From the NCBI RefSeq assembly GCF_004341945.1, contig NZ_SMBP01000002.1, positions 124,001 through 188,000 on the forward strand: 64,000 bases of DNA, in the 5' to 3' direction. A program made the translations under genes and the position numbers. The notes under the pieces are model-generated. The model saw nothing but the letters and a program-made list of their open reading frames with translations. It had not been told where the DNA came from and made no database searches. The stretch comes from Longicatena caecimuris. Lineage in GTDB: Bacteria; Bacillota_I; Bacilli_A; Erysipelotrichales; Erysipelotrichaceae. Positions 1 to 8,785 of the stretch are shown here, piece after piece; the stretch's first letter is position 1, and every line of letters begins with the position of its first letter.

Positions 1-104
1 TTTTTTGCATATTTTCTTCTTTATGTAAACTTTAAGATATTTATGTCATTTTTATAGATAATTTTTTTACAAATATTTCCAGAAATTATGTGTAAGGGTA
101 TACA

Positions 105-2699
105 TTACTTATCTTTTTTCACATCTTTTTGTTCCCTTAAAGCCGTCAATGCTTGATGACGGAAAACGGGTTGTTGCTTATATTCTTGTGAAGAAATTCG
201 ATGATGTTCCTCGACCTCTTTTTGAAATTCTCTGGCAGAAATTCTTTGTGCTCCCTGACCGATAACAATTAGCTGTTCCAAACCATCACTTGTTGCGACA
301 CGGACACGATACTCCTTTGCCAACTTATGTGTAGCCATCTCGATGTAGTTATCTGCTGTCTGTGAAGTTTTCGTATACACAACATGTATATTTCCGTGCT
401 TTCTGATTGTCTGTGCTGATTGCTTCACGCGATACGCATCAAAGACAAGGATTACCTCACATTTGCGATATCCCTGATAATTATTCAATTTATCAATCAA
501 GCGATCTCTTGCCGCATCCATCTGATCTTTTGCTAATGCACGCAATTCGTCCCAGTCATAAATAATATTATAACCATCGACCAATAGACATTCTGGTAAG
601 ATTTTCAGAGTCTTGATTTCCGTAGCAGGTATTTCTTTCCCTGGTTTCCTTTTCGGTTGTTTTTTATCCTTTGGCTTTCCATAAATACTTTCAAAAACAC
701 GCTGTAATTCTTTCTCATCAACCTTTGTATTTTCATGTTTGAAACTTGTTTCAGAAGGAGATTGCCTACGTAATGGTAAATGCATATAGTCTTCTACTTT
801 ATCCCATGATACCTGATAGCCACTGCCATGCATACAGAATATGGAAGAGGATGGATTATCCAAATCACGTTGTGCATCATAACCAATTTGTGAAATCACA
901 TCAGCGGCCTGTTGACATGGACGATAGCCATCCAGAAAACAGCTTAATTTCCCTTTTCCGCCAGTATACGATCGCAATTCAAGTTGGTAAGATTGCATAC
1001 ATGCAACAGGAGCTTCCCCTTCTAAAATACATAGATCCTCATCTTGTGACAAAATAGAAAAATGCGCCTTCATGGACTCTAGATCATAGATGAGACGGCT
1101 GAGATGCATCGCTGCCACTTCAGCATGAAAGCGATAATATGGTTCTAAAAGAACGCTTTTTGCTTTCATTAGTCCTTGACGTATCGCACGATATGTCGCC
1201 TGCCGGAAATCACCGCCTTCCGTATGTTTCAGATGTGCTTTTCCACATAATAAAGTGATTTTCATATCCGTTATTGGTGATCCACTCAATACTCCGAGAT
1301 GTTCTTTTTCTTGTATATGATTTAAAATAAGTCGCTGCCAGTGCCGATCCAATTTATCTAATGGAGCAATACTATCTACTTGGATACCACTGCCTGGCGC
1401 AAGTGGTTCCAATAGTAAATGAACTTCCGCGTAATGACGCAATGGTTCATAATGACCGACTCCTTCAACTTCCTGTTCTATCGTTTCCTTATAATTCACC
1501 ATGCCTTCATCAAACGTTACAGAAAGACCCAAACGCTGTGCAATCGTGTATTTCAGTATTTCCATCTGCACTTCACCCATTAGCTGTACACGTATTTCTT
1601 TTTTCATCTCTGAATAAGTAATATGTAACTGTGGATCTTCTTCCATTAAGGGAATTAATTTACGCATCGTCGCAAAAGCATCCGTATTCGCAGGTAAAAC
1701 CATTCGATAATTCATTGCGGCTACACTTTCCACTTCTGTATGATGTTCCTCAAAGCCCAAACCATCTCCTGCCTGCAGCTGACGTATCCCTTTGATAACA
1801 CAGATTTCACCAGGCAATGCTTCCTGAATCACCTCAAAGCGATTGCCACTATACCGCCGTAATTGATCTACTTTTTCTGTATCACTGATCTTCATTTTCG
1901 CTTTCAGGACACCACCACTTACTTTTACATGGGCAAGCCGATTTCCTTGTTCATCATGACTGATTTTATAAATGCGGGCTCCAAACGTATCGCCATATTG
2001 TTTTGGCTTGATCCATGTTTTTAAACCATCTAAAAAGGCATCAATACCATCCAATTTTAAAGCCGATCCAAAATAACAGGGGAACACCTTTCTTTGCGCA
2101 ATCGCTGTCTTTATCACATCTTTTTCAAGAACTCCCTGTGTCAGATACGCTTCCATTAATGCGTCATCACACATCGACACATCTTCCATCAAACTAGCAT
2201 CCTCTTGCATGAAATCAATACAACGGCTATCTAGCTTCTGATTCATTTCTTTTAATAGTTCTTCTTTACTATGATAAGAAATATCCATTTTATTCACAAA
2301 TACAAAAGTAGGTATCTGATGGGCCTTTAATAGCTGCCATATCGTTTCCGTATGGGCCTGTACCCCATCACTGCCACTGATAATCAAAATAGCATAATCT
2401 AAAATTGCTAAAGTCCTCTCCATTTCCGCACTGAAATCGACATGTCCGGGTGTATCCACAAAATTCATATGAAGCTGTTTCCAATGCAAAGCTGCCTGTT
2501 TCGCATATATGGTAATACCCCGATTTCTTTCTAGCTCATCATAATCAAGAAATGCATTTTGATGATCTACGCGGCCTAAGTTTCGTATGCTTCCACTGCG
2601 ATATAACATTGCCTCACTAAGCGTTGTTTTTCCGGCATCCACATGAGCCAACAGACCTGCACAAATATGCATGTTGTTATCTTTTTCCTGTTTGTCCAT
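105..2699 (-). CDS. Tet(M)-like ribosomal GTPase fused to a Rae1/YacP-like NYN nuclease domain
   Basis: An 864-residue protein. Residues 1-650 match EF-G-like ribosomal protection GTPases: G1 AHVDAGKT at 18-25, RGIT at 60-63, DTPGH at 82-86, NKMD at 136-139, then EF-G domains II-V. After a lysine/proline-rich linker (about 670-700), residues 704-840 form a YacP/NYN domain with acidic residues D708 (VDGYN), D754 (FDAY), D783 (TADNY) and D805 (TSDG) expected for a PIN-like metal site. B. subtilis Rae1 (YacP) is a ribosomal A-site mRNA endonuclease, so both halves should act at the A site. Tet(M) itself is about 640 residues, and its tip-loop sequence is not conserved here (HTEGGDF), so tetracycline resistance is doubtful. 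GGAGG lies 8 nt before the ATG. Confidence 0.9.
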   Translation of the reverse strand: MDKQEKDNNMHICAGLLAHVDAGKTTLSEAMLYRSGSIRNLGRVDHQNAFLDYDELERNRGITIYAKQAALHWKQLHMNFVDTPGHVDFSAEMERTLAILDYAILIISGSDGVQAHTETIWQLLKAHQIPTFVFVNKMDISYHSKEELLKEMNQKLDSRCIDFMQEDASLMEDVSMCDDALMEAYLTQGVLEKDVIKTAIAQRKVFPCYFGSALKLDGIDAFLDGLKTWIKPKQYGDTFGARIYKISHDEQGNRLAHVKVSGGVLKAKMKISDTEKVDQLRRYSGNRFEVIQEALPGEICVIKGIRQLQAGDGLGFEEHHTEVESVAAMNYRMVLPANTDAFATMRKLIPLMEEDPQLHITYSEMKKEIRVQLMGEVQMEILKYTIAQRLGLSVTFDEGMVNYKETIEQEVEGVGHYEPLRHYAEVHLLLEPLAPGSGIQVDSIAPLDKLDRHWQRLILNHIQEKEHLGVLSGSPITDMKITLLCGKAHLKHTEGGDFRQATYRAIRQGLMKAKSVLLEPYYRFHAEVAAMHLSRLIYDLESMKAHFSILSQDEDLCILEGEAPVACMQSYQLELRSYTGGKGKLSCFLDGYRPCQQAADVISQIGYDAQRDLDNPSSSIFCMHGSGYQVSWDKVEDYMHLPLRRQSPSETSFKHENTKVDEKELQRVFESIYGKPKDKKQPKRKPGKEIPATEIKTLKILPECLLVDGYNIIYDWDELRALAKDQMDAARDRLIDKLNNYQGYRKCEVILVFDAYRVKQSAQTIRKHGNIHVVYTKTSQTADNYIEMATHKLAKEYRVRVATSDGLEQLIVIGQGAQRISAREFQKEVEEHHRISSQEYKQQPVFRHQALTALREQKDVKKDK

Positions 2700-2907
2700 C
2701 TAAATACCTCCTCATCATCTTTTCCCATTATCTGCTACATCTTGCAGTGTTCTATATTCTGTAATATCGGCATGCTGAATTGATCACATACAGGACATTT
2801 TCTCTTCTTTATGCATGGTATCCCTTCATCTAGTTGTACGGTTTTTAAACTTTTTTTGTGTCATCTGCACATATCTAAAACTGCTTTATGATTCCCAAGC
2901 TATTATA
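2700..2907 (-). promoter_or_regulatory. Leader and -10 box of the GTPase-nuclease gene
   Basis: On the minus strand a perfect TATAAT lies at 2907-2902, which would give a leader of about 195 nt; no good -35 is visible. The leader holds a possible 10-codon peptide starting ATG CAT AAA with an AAGGGA element upstream. Another frame reads a CPVC...EHC zinc-ribbon-like stretch but has no usual start codon. Long leaders with short peptides are known upstream of tet(M). I see no clear attenuator hairpin here. Confidence 0.35.
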
Positions 2908-2977
2908 TCATTTCCTTTTGAAACCGAAAACAAAGTTCTTACATTATGCTCCATTTGGGTACACATTGATGTGAAGA

Positions 2978-3006
2978 TGAAGAAAGGCTATGCATCTGCA
3001 CAGCCC
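2978..3006 (-). terminator. Terminator after the PurF-like gene
   Basis: Inverted repeat with arms GGCTATGCA (2986-2994) and TGCACAGCC (2997-3005), one mismatch, followed on the minus strand by TTTCTTC. It lies directly downstream of the stop codon. Confidence 0.55.
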
Positions 3007-3012
3007 TTAACT

Positions 3013-4452
3013 TTAGTCTTTTCCTTCGCCATCTTTTCCTTTATCATCTTCTACACCATCAAAACAATAGGTACATAGCTGACATTTATCCAAACCGATT
3101 GCCTTTACCATATCGTCAATGCGATGATAGCGCAATGATGTGAAATTAGAACGTTGACAGATTTCGCTACACATCTTTTTATAACGATCACTGTCTGGAT
3201 CGGCATATTCTGCTAATACCTCATCAGAAACATCGTCCCCCTCCAGTTTGCGAATCACCCGACGGGTAATCAGATCCATCTCGGATTTGGAACGTGAGAA
3301 GTTGAGATATTTACAGCCAAAGATAATCGGTGGACATGCAGGTCTAACATGAACTTCTTTTGCGCCACTTTCATACAAGAACTCAGTCGTTTCACCTAAC
3401 TGTGTACCGCGAACAATGGAATCATCTATCAAAAGCAGACGTTTATCTTTGATTTTTTCTTGTACCGGAATCAGTTTCATCTTCGCTATCATTGAGCGCT
3501 GTTTCTGACTGGTCGGCATGAAGGAACGTGGCCAGGTTGGCGTATATTTAATGAATGGACGTGCAAATGGTACACCTGATGCATTGGCATAGCCCACGGC
3601 ATGAGCAATCCCTGAATCAGGAACACCTGCTACACTGTCAACTTCTACATCATCACGATTTGCCAACAGTTCGCCACAGCGATTACGCATACACTCTACA
3701 TTGACACCTTCATATGTAGAGGTAGGATAACCATAATATACCCATAAGAAACTACAGATTTTCATCTTTTCCAATGGTTTCTGTTTTACTTCAATACGCT
3801 GAGGCGTGATGAAAACGATTTCCCCGGGACCTAAATCACGATAATGATGATACCCTAAGTTAAGGAAGGCACTACTTTCAAAGGTTGCACAAAAACCTGT
3901 TTCTTTTTCACCAATGACAATCGGAGTTCTTCCTACACGATCTCTAGCGGCATAAATACCTTCTGAAGTCATTAACAGAATGCTCATACTGCCTTTTACA
4001 ACATCTTGTACATATCGCAGACCTTCGACAATCGTATCTTTATGATTGATAAGAGATGCCACAAGTTCGGTAGGATTCACTTCTCCTGTGCTCATTTCTA
4101 AGAAATGCGTAACTCCTTTTTCAAAACACAAATCTTGCAACTCCTGGACATTGTTGATACGTCCGATCGTGGTAATCGCAAAGGAACCTAAATGTGATTT
4201 TACCAATAATGGCTGCGCTTCGTTATCAGAAATACAGCCAATGCCGATATTCCCACTGAATTCTTCAATATCTTTCTCAAACTTTGTACGAAATGGTGAA
4301 TTCTCTATGTTATGGATTGCTCTTCCAAAACCTTTATCACCGTGAATCGCCATTCCACCACGTCTTGTTCCCAGATGGGAATGGTAGTCAACGCCAAAAA
4401 ATACATCTAATACACAGTCTTCTTTCGATGCTACACCAAAAAAACCACTCAT
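3013..4452 (-). CDS. PurF-like amidophosphoribosyltransferase without the catalytic N-terminal cysteine
   Basis: The ATG at 4452 (MSGFFGVASK) has GGAGGT 4 nt upstream; a TTG 12 nt earlier overlaps that site and is unlikely. The fold is PurF: N-terminal Ntn glutaminase-like domain, then a phosphoribosyltransferase domain with the PRPP loop LLIDDSIVRGT (about residues 340-350). The four cysteines that match the B. subtilis PurF [4Fe-4S] ligands are present (ICS near 233, FGC near 380, CQLC near 457-460). The essential CGVFG N-terminus is absent: FFGV occupies its place, so no Ntn cysteine can be exposed. It may use free ammonia, take ammonia from a partner, or regulate another PurF. No other purine gene is nearby. 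Family assignment is firm, activity is not. Confidence 0.85.
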   Translation of the reverse strand: MSGFFGVASKEDCVLDVFFGVDYHSHLGTRRGGMAIHGDKGFGRAIHNIENSPFRTKFEKDIEEFSGNIGIGCISDNEAQPLLVKSHLGSFAITTIGRINNVQELQDLCFEKGVTHFLEMSTGEVNPTELVASLINHKDTIVEGLRYVQDVVKGSMSILLMTSEGIYAARDRVGRTPIVIGEKETGFCATFESSAFLNLGYHHYRDLGPGEIVFITPQRIEVKQKPLEKMKICSFLWVYYGYPTSTYEGVNVECMRNRCGELLANRDDVEVDSVAGVPDSGIAHAVGYANASGVPFARPFIKYTPTWPRSFMPTSQKQRSMIAKMKLIPVQEKIKDKRLLLIDDSIVRGTQLGETTEFLYESGAKEVHVRPACPPIIFGCKYLNFSRSKSEMDLITRRVIRKLEGDDVSDEVLAEYADPDSDRYKKMCSEICQRSNFTSLRYHRIDDMVKAIGLDKCQLCTYCFDGVEDDKGKDGEGKD

Positions 4453-4654
4453 AATTACCTCCAATTAAACTCTCTCTTTTTGTAATACGTGTATATTTTA
4501 CCTTATTTTTTCATGAATGAATATAGAAAATATGATTTTTTCATGGGAATGCTTACATCTTCACAGAAATATAAAAATTTATCTTCTTCATACTGCCTTT
4601 CTTGAAAGACACACTAATTTACTATGCCAATTCTTATGACTTTAAAAGCACATG

Positions 4655-4683
4655 CAGAAGAAAAGGATAGAATTCTTCTATCC
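4655..4683 (-). terminator. Terminator after ddh
   Basis: Perfect 8-bp stem GGATAGAA (4665-4672) / TTCTATCC (4676-4683) with a 3-nt loop, followed on the minus strand by TTTTCTTC. Confidence 0.75.
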
Positions 4684-4692
4684 TGTGTAAGA

Positions 4693-5670
4693 TCATAATA
4701 GCTTTTTTCGTAATTCTTCACCACTTGCCTCATGCAAATAGGCTGGCGCAATATCAAATACTGTTTTACAGCCGTATTGTCCCTCTTGGGCTAAACGATA
4801 GGCTGCTCTGGCATATGCGGTTAACACACTTGACGTGAATTCTGGATTTGAATCTAACGTTAGTTTATACTCTATCACATGTTTATGCTCATCGTGCAAT
4901 CCTGTGGTACCACTGCGTAAGACAACTCCGCCATGTGGAATGCCTTTATGATGCGCATTCAACTCTTCCTGTGTGATAAAATGCACGGTCGTATCATAAT
5001 CCGCAAAGTAATTGGGCATCGTTTTGATTTCCTCTTCAATACGCGCAAGATCTGCACCTTCTTTGGCTACGACAAAACATTCCCGTGTATGTTTTTCACG
5101 AGCGCTCAACACCGGATGCTCACCATTGCGTACTTTTTCCATTGCTCCTTCTACAGGAATCGTATATTGTCGGGCATCTTGTACACCTTCTATGCGTCGT
5201 ATCGCATCAGAATGTCCCTGAGATACCCCTTTCCCCCAGAAGGTATAATCATGGCCATGTGGCAAAATAGCCTGTCCATACAAACGATTTAATGAAAATA
5301 AGCCCGGATCCCAGCCAACAGAAATTATACTGATATGCTTGCCTTCCATACTTGCTGAATTCACCATAGCAAAATGTTCCGGTATGTTTGCATGTGTATC
5401 AAAACTATCAATGACATTAAAATGTTTAGCCAGTTCAGCGGTTTGTTTAGGCAAATCGTTAGCACTGCCTCCACATAAGATTAAAACATCAATTTCATCC
5501 TTTTTCTCATATATGCAATCCATGGAATAAACTGGCGCTTGGGTCAATGTCTTTAATGTTGATGGCTCTCTACGCGTAAAAACACCGATAAGCTCCATAT
5601 CCTTGCTGTTTGTAACTGCACATTCGACACCTTTTCCAAGGTTGCCATATCCTACAATTCCTATTTTCAT
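4693..5670 (-). CDS. ddh: meso-Diaminopimelate D-dehydrogenase
   Basis: NADPH-dependent enzyme that makes meso-diaminopimelate from tetrahydrodipicolinate in one step for lysine and peptidoglycan synthesis. The N-terminus KIGIVGYGNLGKG is a Rossmann dinucleotide site. The Ddh signatures SVGWDPG and FWGKGVSQGHSDA are present, as is the substrate-binding C-terminal region. Length (about 325 residues) is normal. Two in-frame ATGs exist; GGAG is only 2 nt from the first but 8 nt from the second, so MKIGIVG is chosen. Monocistronic, with its own promoter and terminator. Confidence 0.93.
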   Translation of the reverse strand: MKIGIVGYGNLGKGVECAVTNSKDMELIGVFTRREPSTLKTLTQAPVYSMDCIYEKKDEIDVLILCGGSANDLPKQTAELAKHFNVIDSFDTHANIPEHFAMVNSASMEGKHISIISVGWDPGLFSLNRLYGQAILPHGHDYTFWGKGVSQGHSDAIRRIEGVQDARQYTIPVEGAMEKVRNGEHPVLSAREKHTRECFVVAKEGADLARIEEEIKTMPNYFADYDTTVHFITQEELNAHHKGIPHGGVVLRSGTTGLHDEHKHVIEYKLTLDSNPEFTSSVLTAYARAAYRLAQEGQYGCKTVFDIAPAYLHEASGEELRKKLL

Positions 5671-5720
5671 ATGCATTGCTCCTTCCTTACAGCCACTATT
5701 TTACCATTTTTTGAAACAAC

Positions 5721-5750
5721 AGTATAGGTTTAATTTCATTTTTATTACAA
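5721..5750 (-). promoter_or_regulatory. Promoter of ddh
   Basis: On the minus strand TTGTAA (5750-5745), an 18-nt spacer, then TATACT (5726-5721), about 50 nt before the ddh start. Confidence 0.6.
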
Positions 5751-5859
5751 TATTTTCTGAAAATATATGAAGCACTATTTTCAATGCATTATGAAGACGC
5801 AATGTATGCATACACCAAACGCCTGAAATTATTCAGGTTATGCAGATGGTATCTATCCT

Positions 5860-6684
5860 TTAGCGATGCTTTCGTTTGTAATGCAAGAAAGAAAAACCAA
5901 GGAAAATACAGATACCAAAACCCATTCCGATAGCCAAGCGATTCCATAAGCGTTCCTTCTCGATTCGTTTTTGTGATGCCGTGCTTGCTGGTTGTTTTGT
6001 AGTAGGCGTTTTTGTTTCTTCATGATCCTTGCTAGCCCGTTGTGCATAAACAAGATAGCGCTGTTTATTGGTCGGATATGGGTGGCAGGTAATCAAAGTA
6101 ATCATATCCTTGCCTTCCTGAATCCATACTTTCTCGATTTCATTAGGTTCAATGATTTCTGTCTTCATAACGACATATTGCAAGGTTTCCCAATGATTTC
6201 TTATATAAATACGATCTCCCTTTACTAATTTTTCAATATCTTTAAACATCGCTTCCCCTTCATATCCGCCTCGATGTCCTGCAATCACACTGTTTGCGGA
6301 AGCTTGGCCTAAGGGCATACTTGTATTGTTAAGTAATGCTAACCCTTTCCGTAAATGCTCTTCACTTGCTCCATGATATATAGGAAGATTTAGCTGCATC
6401 TTTGGTATTCGCATAATACCAATTACCGTTTCATCTGTACGATTCGTCTTACTCTTCCATGCATCCTGCACATCTATTTGACCTTCTTGACATAATCGCT
6501 TATTATATCTGACCATCTTTTGATACCATTCTTCCCTATCTGTAACACTGTCATTTTCAAATTGTTGAATGACCTTAGCTATCTGATGTTTACGCAGCTG
6601 TGTTTGAATATTGGGATACAGACAAATAAGCAATCCTCCTACTACCATGATTGCGGCAAGTAGATAGTTACGTCCCTTGTTCAT
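5860..6684 (-). CDS. Class C (pilus) sortase, distal copy
   Basis: Membrane-anchored transpeptidase of 274 residues. It has an N-terminal membrane segment (about 7-25), a lid-like DAW motif, catalytic His in AGHRGG, catalytic Cys in LITCHPY, Arg in VYAQR, and a second C-terminal membrane segment, the layout of class C pilin polymerases. Its start overlaps the stop of the other sortase. It is intact although the pilin and adhesin genes upstream are broken, so it may now have no local substrate. Confidence 0.9.
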   Translation of the reverse strand: MNKGRNYLLAAIMVVGGLLICLYPNIQTQLRKHQIAKVIQQFENDSVTDREEWYQKMVRYNKRLCQEGQIDVQDAWKSKTNRTDETVIGIMRIPKMQLNLPIYHGASEEHLRKGLALLNNTSMPLGQASANSVIAGHRGGYEGEAMFKDIEKLVKGDRIYIRNHWETLQYVVMKTEIIEPNEIEKVWIQEGKDMITLITCHPYPTNKQRYLVYAQRASKDHEETKTPTTKQPASTASQKRIEKERLWNRLAIGMGFGICIFLGFSFLHYKRKHR

Positions 6685-7510
6685 GCTTTGCCTTCTTTCT
6701 CAATTTTAAAACGCATACCAAACTAAGCAATATGATAATGCCTCCACCTATTATCCATAGGTTTTCCGTTTTCTCTTTTTCTTGCGATGTCACATCCACT
6801 TCATGGATGGCTTGTACGCGTTTACCTCTTACTAACAAACGATGCGTATTTATTCCATATGGTGTACATGTCATTAAAGTTACATAGTCCTTACCTTTTA
6901 TGATGCGCAATTTTTCGACTTCTTTGGGTTTTACTACGCGTATCTCATCTACTTCATAGAAAAAAGTTTTATCTAATACCGTTATGCGAAAGGAATCCCC
7001 TTTTTCCAACTCATTCAACTTAGTAAACAGTAATGCACTTGGTAAACCTCGATGGGCACATAAAATTGCATGCTGGCTATTTCTTCCAATCGGTAGGGAG
7101 GTCCCTTCCAAATGTCCAGCCCCTTTTTTCAAGGCCTCTTCACCACAACCATGATAGATAGGTAAAGATACATTGATTTTACTGATAGTTAAATGGCCCA
7201 TCACACCGTCATGATTGACATTTAAAACTTCTTCATAATCCTTTGGAAGCACATAGCCGCTACCTTTCACAAAAGGGTCATGTACCGGGTCACCGGAAAG
7301 ATTTTCATTATATGTAATAGCGGCTTTCCATAACTTCTGTATGTCCTCTTGTTTCTCACGAGCTATGCTTGTCTGATATTGATGAATCACTTTTTTTGGC
7401 TGCTCTTCCATATACCAGTTACTGATATGAGGATAAAGGAAAATCCCGGCACCTATCGCTATAAATAGCACAGGTACCAGGAAGGCCGACCATTTTCTTT
7501 TCTTATGCAT
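6668..7510 (-). CDS. Class C (pilus) sortase, proximal copy
   Basis: 280 residues. N-terminal membrane anchor (about 10-28), DPF lid motif (HDPFVKGSG), catalytic His in CAHRG, Cys in LMTCTPYG, Arg in VRGKR, and a C-terminal membrane segment (about 255-272). Family members join pilin subunits through a pilin-motif lysine and an LPxTG threonine. It overlaps the pilin stop codon by 8 nt and the second sortase by 17 nt, so the genes were one operon. Open and apparently functional. Confidence 0.9.
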   Translation of the reverse strand: MHKKRKWSAFLVPVLFIAIGAGIFLYPHISNWYMEEQPKKVIHQYQTSIAREKQEDIQKLWKAAITYNENLSGDPVHDPFVKGSGYVLPKDYEEVLNVNHDGVMGHLTISKINVSLPIYHGCGEEALKKGAGHLEGTSLPIGRNSQHAILCAHRGLPSALLFTKLNELEKGDSFRITVLDKTFFYEVDEIRVVKPKEVEKLRIIKGKDYVTLMTCTPYGINTHRLLVRGKRVQAIHEVDVTSQEKEKTENLWIIGGGIIILLSLVCVLKLRKKAKHEQGT

Positions 7511-8785
7511 GTCGCTTGCTATTTCTTACAATCACAAGGACACCACCAAGCATAAAGACAATTCCGACTATGCTAAACAATACGGTTCCAGCTCCCCCTG
7601 TAATTGGCAGTTGCATATCTTTTGCTTTGCTGTTTTTTACTATCATTACTACTTTATTCGTTTCTAGTTCCACGGTTCCTTCTAATTCATAAGTCCCTTT
7701 TGTTGTTAATGTTACCTCATCTTGTTCTAAACTTCCATTCCCATTTTTATCTTTTAACGCTATCGTTATATCTCCATTCGGTAATACATAGCCACCATCC
7801 GGAACCTTTGTTTCTTTTAAGACATAACTTCCTTCATCTATACCCTGTATCGTAAAATGCCCATCAGTTCCTACTGTTAAAACAGTATCCCCCTTTGGAT
7901 CGATAACATAAGAACCATCTGTTGCTTTTTTAAACTTCAATGAAGTACCATCTTTAGATAACGTAAATTCTGCATTCTTTAAAATATCAGTTCCGCTTTC
8001 GCCGACCTTCAATACCTTAATCCCATAAGTATATACCAATTTTCTGTCGTTTTTTCTTTATAAGATTGTATATCATAAGGATCGTGATTATATCCGATAT
8101 AGGCAATATTCTTTAATGCGTCCATCGTTAAGGCTTTATCATTAACTTCGGCATCATAAGTAACCTGTACGTTTAACATAGGATTCGTTTTTATATAAGC
8201 TTCCTTGAATACTATTTCAAATGTATAATCAGTTAGCTTAGCCGTTTTTCCAGGATCTTTCTTAACGTCGTAATTGGTTGCGGCTATTTCTTTTCCACTA
8301 GCATCCTTCACGGCAATCGTATCTGGCTTTAAAGTCAATCCTTCTGATAATTTATCACCGATTGCAAAAGTGATTGCACTAGCATCTTCTGGATATGTCG
8401 GAATTTGAGCTGTCAGCTGATAGCAGACGCTATCTGTAATAGCTACCGTCGTATCCGTTGGATCAATAACCGTTTTAACGATTGTCGGAGTTGAAGATTT
8501 CATAGTAACCGTTTGATCATTCACACTCCATGTCCCTTCCTCTTCGACTGGTGCTATATTGAAACCTGTAGGTGTATAAACCTGTTCTACACCATGTTTT
8601 GCGCAAATCAGATAATATCCCAAGCCAATATCCGTTAACGTAACAGAAGGCGCACTGGCAGTAGCCGTTTTCGCTGCTGTTATCGCGATCGTTGAAGGTG
8701 AGCGATGAATTTCTGCCGCCATTTTTTCATAAAAGCTTTTTGCTGTTTCCACATCCTCAAGCAAATTCTTGAATTCTGTTGTCAC
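7503..8785 (-). pseudogene. Backbone pilin, frameshifted and 5'-truncated
   Basis: The downstream part (7503-8039) encodes a CnaB-like domain (IKVLKV, YVLKET, IVKN) and an LPITG sortase signal with membrane segment and basic tail. The upstream part (8009-8785) encodes a D2-type fimbrial isopeptide domain. They join without a gap (KTTENWY to TYGIKVL) if one TA is removed from the TATATA tract at 8030-8035. Thus a +2 shift splits one pilin gene. The 5' part starts abruptly (GTG at 8785, TTEFKNL) with no signal peptide, so the N-terminal region is also lost. A sequencing error at the short tract cannot be excluded, but the missing 5' end argues for real decay. Confidence 0.75.

Noticed and set aside
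105-2699. Acquired tetracycline resistance gene
   Set aside because: The fusion to a NYN domain, the altered tip loop and the absence of any mobile-element context suggest a chromosomal housekeeping or rescue factor.
2815-3078. Plus-strand frame of 87 codons
   Set aside because: It overlaps the end of the PurF-like gene and its terminator, has no ribosome site and reads as low-complexity hydrophobic sequence.
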